Translations under genes and position numbers: made by a program
Part shown: positions 43,531 through 51,882 of the stretch, in pieces
How the letters are laid out: the number at the start of each line of letters is the position of its first letter
Numbering within the stretch: the first letter of the stretch is position 1
NCBI GenBank assembly: GCA_951812575.1
Contig: OX638322.1
Span: 3,281,001-3,345,000, forward strand
Direction: 5' to 3'
Length of the DNA stretch: 64,000 bases
DNA from: Candidatus Binatia bacterium
GTDB lineage: Bacteria > Desulfobacterota > Binatia > Bin18
Notes under the pieces: generated by a model
The model's database searches: none
What the model saw: only the letters and a program-made list of their open reading frames with translations
What the model was told of the DNA's origin: nothing

Positions 43531-43535
43531 ACCCC

Positions 43536-45080
43536 CTAGGCGAGCGGTACGCTTTGCCCAGCCTGTACGTAGGCGTGTTCATACGCCAGCAATCCAATGA
43601 GGGCGGCACACCCTGCCGGTATGCCGGCCCATGGGGCGAGCAGGCCGACAGAGACGAGGAGCATACCACCCCAGAAATACATCCGGTATTGACCCTTCGT
43701 CATCTCGGCAGCGGCAAGATGGGCATGGACGGTGGGATGGTGCAGGGTGAATTCCCCGCTCACCAGGAGGAGATGCAGTGCGCACGCTATTCCCAGGAGC
43801 GTGGCGACTGGTGAAACCACGGTAGGTGCCCACCAGACCGCGCAGGGGAGGAGCGCCGCGGCTCCCGCAATAAGCGTTTGGACGAGAAAATGGGGGGGAA
43901 GGAGCGGGTTTTGCCACAGGTCACGGGCCGTCGATTGGGCAAAGAGATAGGCGGTGTACACACTCGTCAGTACGCCCAGTGGAATGCCGAGCAGCATCAG
44001 GCCCGACTGCCAGGCCGTTCCGCCTGTAAAGAGACTGGCCAAAAAGTGGAGGATCAGAACACCGCCAAAACCCAGGATGATAAAAGCGCCCCGGACCAAC
44101 CAACTCCTCCACTGCGGGCGGGTAAAGATCAGCATAAAGCGCTCGGGGTGATCCAGATCGGCGATGAGAATCAGACCGGTGAGGGCGAGGAATATCCCGC
44201 TCAGAATTGGGGCAAGCCATTGCCAGAGCATATGCTCAGGACTCAGCATTCCAAAGAGCACCAGAAAAGCCGGAATCAGATAGGCTCCCGAGGCAAGCCC
44301 TTTGGTCCAGGTATACAGGCTCAGCCGCCAGTCCCACGGGGCACGGTGCGGCACGTCATACGCCAGCACGGCCTGGGTAGAGCTATTGTGCCGGGTCGGA
44401 TGGCCCGAGGTCACCTGCTGGGGCCCCTGGCCCTGCTCGCTCCACAGAAAAAGCCCGCCTTTGGGCCGGGTGGCAGCCAACGGGTCTAGCGTGGCCTGAT
44501 GGGCACCGGTATAGAACAGTTTAGGGTGGGTTTCCTTTTCAGGACGCCGCACCGCAACGGGCTCCCGGCCTACGATTGTTGCCACGCTTGAATCGGAGTC
44601 GTTCAGGTCGCCTACCATGATCGCTTCTGTCGGGCACACCACCACGCAGGCCGGCTCCAGATTCATATCGATCCGATGCGCACAAAAATTACACTTCTCG
44701 GCCGAGTGGTCTTCGGGATTGATAAAGATGGCATCGTACGGACAGGCCGCGATACAGGCTTTGCAGCCAATACAGATGGATTTGTCGAAATCCACAATGC
44801 CGTCAGACCGGGCGTACATGGCCGCGGTCGGACAGGCGTGGGTGCAGGGTGCGTCCTGACACTGATTGCAGCGGGTGACTTGAAAAGCCCGTCGCGCGCT
44901 TGGGAAGGTGCCCACGTCGGTATATTTCACATAGGTGCGATTGACCGAAAGCGGAACGTGGTTCTCTGATTTACAGGCCGTGCTGCACGCGTGGCAGCCG
45001 ATACATTTGGTGTGATCAATGACCTTGGCCCATCTCACTCCGGGTGCTGCCTGGGACGCTTCGTGAGGGGCTGTTTCCAT
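43536..45080 (-). CDS. Fused 4Fe-4S ferredoxin plus NrfD/DmsC-like membrane anchor (SoeB-SoeC type)
   Basis: 514 residues from ATG at 45080, which has AAGGAG upstream. Residues 1-150 hold four [4Fe-4S] sites with Cys sets beginning C26, C71, C103 and C130 (CIGCHACSTAC, CNQCQDAPCTHAC, CIGCKACIAAC, CNFCAHRI then CVVVC). Residues about 235-514 have eight or so hydrophobic helices with the NrfD start WDWRLSLYTWTKGLASGAYL. The protein passes electrons between the molybdopterin subunit and quinones. Fusion of the two subunits is the unusual feature. Confidence 0.85.
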   Translation of the reverse strand: METAPHEASQAAPGVRWAKVIDHTKCIGCHACSTACKSENHVPLSVNRTYVKYTDVGTFPSARRAFQVTRCNQCQDAPCTHACPTAAMYARSDGIVDFDKSICIGCKACIAACPYDAIFINPEDHSAEKCNFCAHRIDMNLEPACVVVCPTEAIMVGDLNDSDSSVATIVGREPVAVRRPEKETHPKLFYTGAHQATLDPLAATRPKGGLFLWSEQGQGPQQVTSGHPTRHNSSTQAVLAYDVPHRAPWDWRLSLYTWTKGLASGAYLIPAFLVLFGMLSPEHMLWQWLAPILSGIFLALTGLILIADLDHPERFMLIFTRPQWRSWLVRGAFIILGFGGVLILHFLASLFTGGTAWQSGLMLLGIPLGVLTSVYTAYLFAQSTARDLWQNPLLPPHFLVQTLIAGAAALLPCAVWWAPTVVSPVATLLGIACALHLLLVSGEFTLHHPTVHAHLAAAEMTKGQYRMYFWGGMLLVSVGLLAPWAGIPAGCAALIGLLAYEHAYVQAGQSVPLA

Positions 45081-45099
45081 GCAATCTGCTCCTTCCCAA

Positions 45100-46137
45100 C
45101 TAGCGCGCAATGGGTAGCTGTTGCTCGTTCCAGTCCAGCATCCCCCCCCTGAGATTCGAGACATGCCCGAATCCAAGGCCGGTGAGAATGGCGGCGGCCG
45201 TTGTGCTGCGGACTCCGGCCCGACACACAACGATGATATGGCTGCTTTTGTGGCGTTCAATTTCTCCCGCGCGAACCGGCACCTCTTTGAGCGGAATGAG
45301 GATACTGCCCGGGATATGGCCGAGGTCGTCGCTATACTCGTCCGGCTCGCGAACATCGAGCAGGAGCGGGGGGGTAGGGCTCTCCCGTTGGGCTTGGACT
45401 TCTTGGGCGGAAAGCTGGCGCACGTCATTCAGTGCCGAGAGACTCGGAAACTGGATGGATTGGTCTTCAATGGCAGACTGGTTCGGTTGGAGAACTTCCT
45501 GAATTTTATCTGGCAGTGAGAGGTGGAGGTTGTTCATCAAATCGACATATTCCTGGCGACTGCGACCGGCAACACGCGGATTGGTCTGTTTTTCTTCACC
45601 GATAGTGGATTGGGTATGCCCCCGATAGTCATGACCGGGAAAGACAAGCGTGCTGTCGGGCAGCGGAAACAGTTTATGATAGATGCTGTCATACTGGTCG
45701 CCTGGGTCGCCCTCGGGAAAGTCGGTCCGTCCGGTGCCGTGGATAAACAGGGTGTCGCCGGTGAACACCCGATCCATGGCATGGAGGCACATACTGTCAG
45801 GTGTATGGCCTGGGGTTGCGAGCACGTGTAGGGTGAGCGTCCCGACTCGGATGAGTTGTCCGTCTTCGACATGCATATCAACATGCGGGGCGGGGGCTCG
45901 CCGATGCATGATCACCGGCGCATCGGTCAGATCCCGCAACTCCCAACTCCCCGTTAGATGATCCGCGTGGGTGTGCGTATCGATGATGCTGTTGAGCGTA
46001 TATCCATAATAGGCGAGCAGGGCGAGATAGCGGTCGGTTTTTTCCAGGACTGGATCAATGAGGGCGACTTCCTGTGTTTTTTCGCACCCAATCAGATAGG
46101 TCTTGGTGGCGCTGCGGTTGAGTTCGCGAAACAGCAT
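45100..46137 (-). CDS. Persulfide dioxygenase fused to rhodanese
   Basis: 345 residues in two domains. Residues 1-235 are a metallo-beta-lactamase fold of the ETHE1/persulfide-dioxygenase type: DTHTHADH (His55, His57, Asp59, His60), His111, Asp128 in TGD and His169 in PGHD. Residues 255-345 are a rhodanese with active-site Cys305 in CRAGVRS. The fusion oxidises glutathione persulfide to sulfite and moves sulfane sulfur. First gene of the operon; 35 bp separate it from a divergent lipoprotein gene. Close to the Fe-S subunit start (19 bp). Confidence 0.9.
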   Translation of the reverse strand: MLFRELNRSATKTYLIGCEKTQEVALIDPVLEKTDRYLALLAYYGYTLNSIIDTHTHADHLTGSWELRDLTDAPVIMHRRAPAPHVDMHVEDGQLIRVGTLTLHVLATPGHTPDSMCLHAMDRVFTGDTLFIHGTGRTDFPEGDPGDQYDSIYHKLFPLPDSTLVFPGHDYRGHTQSTIGEEKQTNPRVAGRSRQEYVDLMNNLHLSLPDKIQEVLQPNQSAIEDQSIQFPSLSALNDVRQLSAQEVQAQRESPTPPLLLDVREPDEYSDDLGHIPGSILIPLKEVPVRAGEIERHKSSHIIVVCRAGVRSTTAAAILTGLGFGHVSNLRGGMLDWNEQQLPIAR

Positions 46138-46172
46138 GATGAGCGCTCTCCATCTGAGTTAAGACAAGCAAT

Positions 46173-47132
46173 ATGAAATCTACCATACTTTTTTCAAATA
46201 CGGAAAATAGAAAAATAATGCCAAGACTCAGGGGTGATATATATCGGTTCCTCGGCGCCTTTCTCCTTGGACTGCTCTGTTTGTCCTGCGAAAGCGTGCA
46301 CTCTCCTGGCCCGGGACAGCAAACGGAGACCGAAAGGGACATCCTCGGACTGCGGGGGCCCGTCAGATCGTTATCCATCTTTCGGGCCGGCTTAGTGAAA
46401 CAGGGTGACAAGTGGGAGTCGCAGACAGAACTGCCGATTCGTACTGATCGGTTTGACCGGCGCGGTAATCTCACTGAGCGTCTCTCGTATGACCCGGATG
46501 GAACGCTCCGTGAGCGTGCGGTCTTTGTGTACGACGCGCGCACCAAGGAAAGAGAAGTGCAGCGCTATGGGCCGGAGAACAGCCTTTTGGGGCGTGTTGT
46601 CTCATCCTATGCCGGGCATGAATCCCTGTCGCGTTCCTATTCGGCTATGGACGTGCTGACAGAACAAACAAATTTTCAGTATGACGTCAATGGCAGAGAA
46701 ATCGAGTCCCGTATCTATCAGCCGGGCGGTGAACTGAAAATCCGTACGACCTCGCGTTACGATGTTCAGGGCAATATTGAAGAGCAGTCGTGGTATGACG
46801 CGGCAGATACGCTCGTGAAGAAGGTCGTCTACCACCGCGATTTTCAGGGAACCCTGGTGACCCGAGTTTCTTTTGTCTATGCCACGGACTCTAGGTTGAG
46901 TGAGCGAACGGACGTCCACTTCAATAACAACGGTGATCCGACCGAGCGTATCGTGTACGTGGACGATGGTCGGCGGCGCCACACCGAGATGTTTACCTAT
47001 CGGTACGATGCCTTTGGCAATTGGACGACCCAAACGGTCAAGCGGCAGGTCGTCAATAAGAACGCCTCCTATTTCAGACCGACGCGGATTATCTTTCGTG
47101 TTTTTGAGTACTACGAAAGAGGTGGCATGTAA
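46173..47132 (+). CDS. Lipoprotein with YD/RHS-like repeats
   Basis: 319 residues. Lipobox LLCLSC about residue 36; a second start at 46218 (MPRLRGDIYRFLG) gives a shorter, more typical signal peptide and may be the true one. The body has degenerate YD/RHS-type repeats (TDRFDRRGNLTERLSYDPDGTLRE, FQYDVNGREIESRIYQPGG, SRYDVQGNIEEQSWYD, FTYRYDAFGNWTTQT). RHS-like lipoproteins on cell surfaces are seen in several phyla. Divergent from the sulfur operon. Function unknown. Confidence 0.65.
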   Translation: MKSTILFSNTENRKIMPRLRGDIYRFLGAFLLGLLCLSCESVHSPGPGQQTETERDILGLRGPVRSLSIFRAGLVKQGDKWESQTELPIRTDRFDRRGNLTERLSYDPDGTLRERAVFVYDARTKEREVQRYGPENSLLGRVVSSYAGHESLSRSYSAMDVLTEQTNFQYDVNGREIESRIYQPGGELKIRTTSRYDVQGNIEEQSWYDAADTLVKKVVYHRDFQGTLVTRVSFVYATDSRLSERTDVHFNNNGDPTERIVYVDDGRRRHTEMFTYRYDAFGNWTTQTVKRQVVNKNASYFRPTRIIFRVFEYYERGGM

Positions 47133-47207
47133 TCCGGCTCTGGTGCTTCACCCGCGCGCTGCGATGTAGTCTGCCTTGAGAGAGGTCAAAGGAGGCGAGC
47201 AGGCGTG

Positions 47208-47804
47208 CTAGGCCCGACGTGTGAGGATACAGCCCAGTTCGTGCAGTCCGGCCGGATGCGGAATGGAGAGCGGCTCAGCCTCTCGCCATTCCCAGCGAGC
47301 GTCCTGAAAAAGCTGGTGCATGGTATCGAGATCGCACGGAAACGGCGGACCATCCGGGTTTGTGGCTTGCATAAAGAGCGCAAACATCTGTCCGCCCGGC
47401 CTGAGCCACGAGAAGAGTTGGCGTTCGTAGTCCTGGCGGGTTGAGGGGTCGAGGGCACACAGACAGGTCTGGTCGTAGATGGCATCGAAGGGGTCCGGGG
47501 CATTCCAGTCGAGTAAGTCGGCTTGAATGACTTGTGCGGTAACACCCGCGTGCTCAATCAACCGCTGGGCGCCGCAGACTGCCGACGGAGCGAGATCAAC
47601 GGCGGTGACCTCGAACCCCTGCTGGGCCAGGGTGACGACCTCATGGCAACGCCCACAGCCGGGAATAAGTATACGACACGGATGCAGCAGTCCTTGCGCC
47701 AGCCAGGTGAGAAGGGCTGGGTTGGCTGATTCCCGCTGCCAAGCGGTGTGGCCGGTGTGATAGCGAGTTTCCCACTCCGCTCGCCGAGTCGCGGTATCAC
47801 TCAC
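47208..47804 (-). CDS. SAM-dependent methyltransferase, thiopurine-methyltransferase-like
   Basis: 198 residues from GTG at 47804, which follows AGGAG; upstream in-frame residues look unlike the family. N-terminal EWETRYHTGHTAWQ is the TPMT-type start. The SAM site is CRILIPGCGRCHEVVTLAQQGFEVTAVDLAP. The substrate is unknown (thiol, selenide or halide are possible in this family). Next to lipoproteins, with no obvious pathway partner. Confidence 0.8.
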   Translation of the reverse strand: MSDTATRRAEWETRYHTGHTAWQRESANPALLTWLAQGLLHPCRILIPGCGRCHEVVTLAQQGFEVTAVDLAPSAVCGAQRLIEHAGVTAQVIQADLLDWNAPDPFDAIYDQTCLCALDPSTRQDYERQLFSWLRPGGQMFALFMQATNPDGPPFPCDLDTMHQLFQDARWEWREAEPLSIPHPAGLHELGCILTRRA

Positions 47805-47828
47805 GCTCGTCTCCTGACCTCGGACGGA

Positions 47829-47858
47829 GACCTCCCAGCGCCGATGCGCTGGGAGGTC
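47829..47858. repeat. 13-bp perfect inverted repeat upstream of the methyltransferase
   Basis: GACCTCCCAGCGC (47829-47841) and GCGCTGGGAGGTC (47846-47858) around CGAT. Lies between the small lipoprotein and the methyltransferase on the minus strand. No T run, so it may be a leader stem or protein site rather than a terminator. Confidence 0.65.
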
Positions 47859-47913
47859 AGTCTCAAAGGGGCTCGAATCCAGACCGTCTGAAGAGATGGG
47901 GTCGGACCCGACG

Positions 47914-48345
47914 CTATTTGAAGGTATGGCGCGGAAAGGTCTGGGTGTCACCAGAGATAAAAGTGAAGGGGAGAGGTCCGTGCACATTGGAGTTGGGATC
48001 CCCTCTATATTCAATTTCCCCATTCACCGACCCGCAATTCTCTGGAATAGTGAGCCTCACCTTGGTAACGATGATTTGGCCCATGCTCATAGCTACGGGA
48101 ATCGTGGCCTCTCCATTGACGACTTTTTCTGTTGCCCCTTCGTCCTGGGGGACATACACGGGCGGCTGCTGTGCCGACTGGACCTCGGCGCGAAAGCACT
48201 CGAAGTCGTCGATCCCTGTCACCACCATCTTGCTGCCGGAAATGGCTTCGACGTTGACTTCTGAATCTCCGGCTCCCAATTCGCATCCCGTCCATGTCAA
48301 GGCGGCTCCGAGCATCGCTACAGCTAGAAACATATTCGTATGCAT
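47914..48345 (-). CDS. Small lipoprotein, 143 aa
   Basis: Signal peptide with lipobox LTWTGC-E (Cys about 21), then a 120-residue soluble domain rich in beta-strand-like segments (VEAISGSKMVVTGIDDFECF, GQIIVTKVRLTIPENC). Three other Cys may form disulfides. No family recognised. It is followed by the TPMT-like gene on the same strand. Confidence 0.55.
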   Translation of the reverse strand: MHTNMFLAVAMLGAALTWTGCELGAGDSEVNVEAISGSKMVVTGIDDFECFRAEVQSAQQPPVYVPQDEGATEKVVNGEATIPVAMSMGQIIVTKVRLTIPENCGSVNGEIEYRGDPNSNVHGPLPFTFISGDTQTFPRHTFK

Positions 48346-48457
48346 TGCTCATCTCTCCTTTCTTTTGCCTGTGTCCTTGCCGAGAAATTTTTTGCCCTGA
48401 TCTGTCCATCTAGCGTTTCAGAAATCGCGCCATATTGCCAGCATACATTCCTCGCCT

Positions 48458-48494
48458 TTCTTCTTTGGAGAGTGACGGGGTTTCCAAAGAAGAA
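48458..48494. repeat. 12-bp perfect inverted repeat downstream of the aminotransferase
   Basis: TTCTTCTTTGGA (48458-48469) and TCCAAAGAAGAA (48483-48494) around a 13-base loop. It lies in the 253-bp gap between two minus-strand genes, about 100 bases after the aminotransferase stop. The stem has no run of T after it in either direction, so a terminator role is uncertain. Nothing else was found in this gap. Confidence 0.55.
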
Positions 48495-48598
48495 GTCCGG
48501 CCCGTCGGTTAGCCATTTAGCATGAGAAAATCAGAGGCATATACCAAATAGTCAAAACCGACAAGCTCACAAGCAGGATCAAAAGATCCCGGTGGGAG

Positions 48599-49762
48599 TT
48601 AGCGTGCGACTGCCCGCAGTGCCTCGGCCAGCGTCATAATATCTTCCTTCGTATTGTAGACATGGGGCGACACGCGAATAGAGGCGCCGCGCTGCGAGAC
48701 GTACACGGCGCGCCGACGTAAGGCTTCGAGAATAGCGGGGATCTGCTCGACATCGGCAATCCGAACACCAAATAAGTGGGCCGCGCGTTCGTGTGGTGGC
48801 GCGACCGTGTAGGGAGTCCCGTCAAGGGCCTGACCTAGTTCTCTGCTCAGCCGGGCGCAGTAAGTCTGGATGCTATCCACCCCCCATTCGTCGATCTGCT
48901 TGAGGGCTGCGAGGAGCATGGGAATCATGATGAAATTCGAGCGCTCCCCGGTATCAAAACGTCGTGCCCCCGGTTGATATTCGGACTGATAGTTGATTAG
49001 GGCGCTGAAATTCTGGCTGTCTTTGCGGTTAATCCAGTTGTGCTCAAATGGCTCCCCGTTCAGCAAGCGATCGCCGACAGCCGCGAAGCTGTACTGGTAG
49101 GGACCGAGCAGCCATTTATAGCCGGCGCAGACCAAAAGGTCGGGTTGAACCCGCTCGAAATCAAACGGCAGAGCGCCAACCGACTGGGTACCGTCCACAA
49201 TAAACAGCGCGCCCACCTCGCGGGCTCGCTGTCCAATCTGTTCCAGCTCAAAGAGAGTGCCGTCTGTCCAGTGCACACTGCTCAGGGCTACGACGGCAGT
49301 CTTGGTATCGATGGCTTCGAGAAATCGAGCGTTCCAGACTGTTCCCGGTGCGGGCGTTCCTCGGGGTCGGTCAACCCTGCGCAAGGTTGCTCGCATGCGC
49401 TTACACTGCTCCAGCCAGGGATAGACATTGCTCGGGAACTCTTCACCGGGAATCACGACGTTCTGTTCCGGTGTGAGCGGCAGGTTGTATGTCGCGATAC
49501 CCATCCCATAACTGACCGCGGGGATGAGGGCGATCCGCTCGGGCGAGGTGTGTATGAGTCGGGCAAACACAAGGCGCAATTCTTCGGCCGGATCAAAAAA
49601 ATCTGTGGGCGTAATCTCGGCGGGCGCGGATTTGCGTCGCAGACCGTCGATACCGGCTGTCTCAACAGCTTTTAACAATGGCGACATATAGGCACAGTTG
49701 AGGTAGTGCTGGCCGTCGGGCAAAGAAAATAAATCGCGCTGGCATTTCATCAGTGTACTCAT
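48599..49762 (-). CDS. Class V aminotransferase-fold PLP enzyme (cysteine desulfurase/epimerase-like)
   Basis: 387 residues. PLP-binding features of fold type I: FIVDGTQSVGALPFD (Asp and His/Gln binding the cofactor ring) and the Schiff-base Lys in LLVCAGYKWLLGPYQ. The start YLNCAYMSPLL resembles the isopenicillin-N-epimerase/SufS-like group. The catalytic Cys loop of a desulfurase (near GxxC after residue 330) is not evident. The substrate is unknown; kynureninase- or epimerase-type chemistry is possible. Confidence 0.78.
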   Translation of the reverse strand: MSTLMKCQRDLFSLPDGQHYLNCAYMSPLLKAVETAGIDGLRRKSAPAEITPTDFFDPAEELRLVFARLIHTSPERIALIPAVSYGMGIATYNLPLTPEQNVVIPGEEFPSNVYPWLEQCKRMRATLRRVDRPRGTPAPGTVWNARFLEAIDTKTAVVALSSVHWTDGTLFELEQIGQRAREVGALFIVDGTQSVGALPFDFERVQPDLLVCAGYKWLLGPYQYSFAAVGDRLLNGEPFEHNWINRKDSQNFSALINYQSEYQPGARRFDTGERSNFIMIPMLLAALKQIDEWGVDSIQTYCARLSRELGQALDGTPYTVAPPHERAAHLFGVRIADVEQIPAILEALRRRAVYVSQRGASIRVSPHVYNTKEDIMTLAEALRAVAR

Positions 49763-49901
49763 TTCTCGACTAAGCTCTATCCTGAACGGTCAGTTCAGTA
49801 TTGAGGAGGGTGGTATCACGGTCCTGCACGACGGGCCCACGGCTCTCCGAGCAGACAGGGGGTACTTGGTTTCAATTCTCCTCTTATGCTAGCGTAACAC
49901 C

Positions 49902-50294
49902 ATGGGTCGAGTTTACCAGCAGTATTGTGTCACCTTTCTCTTTCTGGTGCTGCTCCTGCATTGCACGCAGATGTGCTTTGCTGCCGGTCATACTCGGACG
50001 ACCAGCGCCTCTCCTCCCGATTCAGCCCAGACCGCCCCGTGTCATACCTCGGACAGGGAGTCGCATTCCACCCCTGAGAAATGTCCAGATTGTGGAGAGC
50101 ATTTCTTCCTCAAGCCTCTGGTGTTGGGAGGCGAGGAACTGTCTGCAAGCTCATCTGCGTCGCGTTTCCTCGCGTTCCCGGTCGCATCAGTGAGTGTCTC
50201 CTCTCGGCCAGTATCCCTTGACCTTCGACTCTCAGCAGGGCGGGCGCAACGCTCTGTCCCACTGTATCTGTCCTTCTCTATTTTCCGCCTCTAA
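49902..50294 (+). CDS. Small secreted Cys/His-containing protein heading the metal efflux operon
   Basis: 130 residues. An N-terminal hydrophobic signal peptide (about 1-28, ending FAA) precedes a linker with His and Cys residues (HTRT, PCHTSDRESHST) and the motif CPDCGEHFFL. The remainder is Ser/Leu-rich and not clearly folded. Small Cys/His proteins of this kind often precede Cus/Czc-type efflux genes and may bind the metal in the periplasm. Followed by the outer-membrane gene 131 bp on. Similarity not confirmed. Confidence 0.55.
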   Translation: MGRVYQQYCVTFLFLVLLLHCTQMCFAAGHTRTTSASPPDSAQTAPCHTSDRESHSTPEKCPDCGEHFFLKPLVLGGEELSASSSASRFLAFPVASVSVSSRPVSLDLRLSAGRAQRSVPLYLSFSIFRL

Positions 50295-50425
50295 TCCCCC
50301 CCACGCTATCACCTGGACGGTGGTAGTTCTCATTTCTGTGTTGCGACGGCACACTGACGCCACACCGCGCTCTGTGTGTCTTCCGAAGACGCACAATACC
50401 ACCAGTATTGAGAAAGTAGCCTCTT

Positions 50426-51877
50426 ATGATGAACGGTTTCGCGAGGCGATTGTTGGTTATTGCACTTGCCGTTATAACTCCTCTGCCGTTGGGGTGCGCG
50501 ACGGCTCCCACCTTCACTGCGCGTACTGGAGGAGGGTCGCCTCCCATGCCCCAGAGCAATGCTTTACGGCCTGTTCCGGGAGAAGGCTCGCTTGGTACGG
50601 TCAGCACCCAAGGGAGACAGGCGGAGCCTCGCGCCTCTGCTCCAGGACGATTTCCTGAGACTCTGCATGGCTATCTCCGCTCTGCACTCGAAAACAGTGC
50701 CAAGCTGCGGGGGAGTTTTGCGGCCTATCAGGCGGCTCTCAAAAAACGTCCTCAAGTCACTGCTCTTGCTGACCCCCGACTGACCTATGGGTATTTCCTG
50801 CGTTCGGTTGAGACTCGAGTCGGAGCGCAGCAGCATCGGCTCGGCATGAGCCAAGCGTTTCCATGGTTCGGAACGCTGGCGCTGCGTGGTGATGAGGCAG
50901 ATTTTGAGGCACACTCGGCATTTTATCGTTTTCTGAGCCTCAAGAACGAACTCGTTTTTGACGTGACCAAGACGTATGCCGAACTGGTCTATCTCCATGC
51001 TGCGGTCCGCACCGCCGCAGAGACTCTCCAGCTTGTTCAATCCTGGGAAAAAGTCCTCCAGGTCCGTTTTCGCTCCGGGATCGGGACACATAGCGATCTG
51101 GTCCGCGTGCAGACCGAGCTGGGACAATTAGAGGACCGCCTCGCGGAATTCCGTGAGGTCAGACAACCGACCCAAGTGGCGTTCAACGCACTGTTGAATC
51201 GTCCCACGACAGCCCCTGTTCACATTCCTCCCAGCCTGCTCCTGGACCCGGCTCTGGATGCAGAAGCGAGTGCGGCCCGGCAGTTGACCGAAGAGACTGT
51301 CCTCGCAGGCAATCCTGGGCTTGCGCGCTTCGATGCGCTCATTCAGGCGAGACGCGTGGGCGTCGAACTGGCCGGAAAGACGGCCTACCCCGATTTTACT
51401 CTCGGCCTTGATTATATCGCGACGGATAAGCGTCCGGGGCCAACGGATAGCGGCAAAGATGCCCTGCTGCCGACGCTCTCAATGACCCTCCCGATCTATG
51501 GGCGGAAGAATCAGGCGAGAGTCGAGGAAGCGGTCCTGCGGCAATACAGCCTCGAAGCGCAACGTCGGGATAGCGCTGCGGTGTTAGCCTCAGACTTTGC
51601 CCGAGCGCGATTTGCGCTACGCGATGCCGAGCGCAAGACTGCTCTCTTTACCCATACGCTGCTGCCCAAAGCCGAAGAGTCTATTGAGGCCAGCTTTACT
51701 GCCTATGAGAGTGGCGAGGCCGGTTTCCTGGACGTGCTCGATTCAGGCCGGAGGTTGCTGGATTTCGAGCTGTCGCTGAGCCGGGCTCGAACGGATCGAG
51801 TTATCGCCATCGCCAAGCTTTTTATGTTGGGCGGAGGATACAGTGATTTCCTCTCCGTTGAAGAGAGGGGAAGGTGA
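50426..51877 (+). CDS. cusC: Outer-membrane efflux lipoprotein, CusC/CzcC type
   Basis: 483 residues of the TolC family. Lipobox PLGC-A (Cys24). Two TolC-like repeats with long helices (ALEQ... as AAVRTAAETLQLVQSWEKVLQVRF and RARFALRDAERKTALFTHTLLPKAEESIEASFTAYESGEAGFLDVLDSGRRLLDFE). The second repeat ends in the family-like KKLL segment. It is the outer-membrane channel of the tripartite pump. The stop is 5 bases from the cusB start. Confidence 0.85.
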   Translation: MMNGFARRLLVIALAVITPLPLGCATAPTFTARTGGGSPPMPQSNALRPVPGEGSLGTVSTQGRQAEPRASAPGRFPETLHGYLRSALENSAKLRGSFAAYQAALKKRPQVTALADPRLTYGYFLRSVETRVGAQQHRLGMSQAFPWFGTLALRGDEADFEAHSAFYRFLSLKNELVFDVTKTYAELVYLHAAVRTAAETLQLVQSWEKVLQVRFRSGIGTHSDLVRVQTELGQLEDRLAEFREVRQPTQVAFNALLNRPTTAPVHIPPSLLLDPALDAEASAARQLTEETVLAGNPGLARFDALIQARRVGVELAGKTAYPDFTLGLDYIATDKRPGPTDSGKDALLPTLSMTLPIYGRKNQARVEEAVLRQYSLEAQRRDSAAVLASDFARARFALRDAERKTALFTHTLLPKAEESIEASFTAYESGEAGFLDVLDSGRRLLDFELSLSRARTDRVIAIAKLFMLGGGYSDFLSVEERGR

Positions 51878-51882
51878 ACCCC

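Noticed and set aside
45081..45428. N-terminal extension of the Fe-S/NrfD gene
   Set aside because: It overlaps the persulfide dioxygenase gene in another frame; AAGGAG before 45080 marks the true start.
47805..48023. N-terminal extension of the TPMT-like methyltransferase
   Set aside because: It passes through the 13-bp palindrome and overlaps the lipoprotein end; the GTG at 47804 has the ribosome site and the family start.
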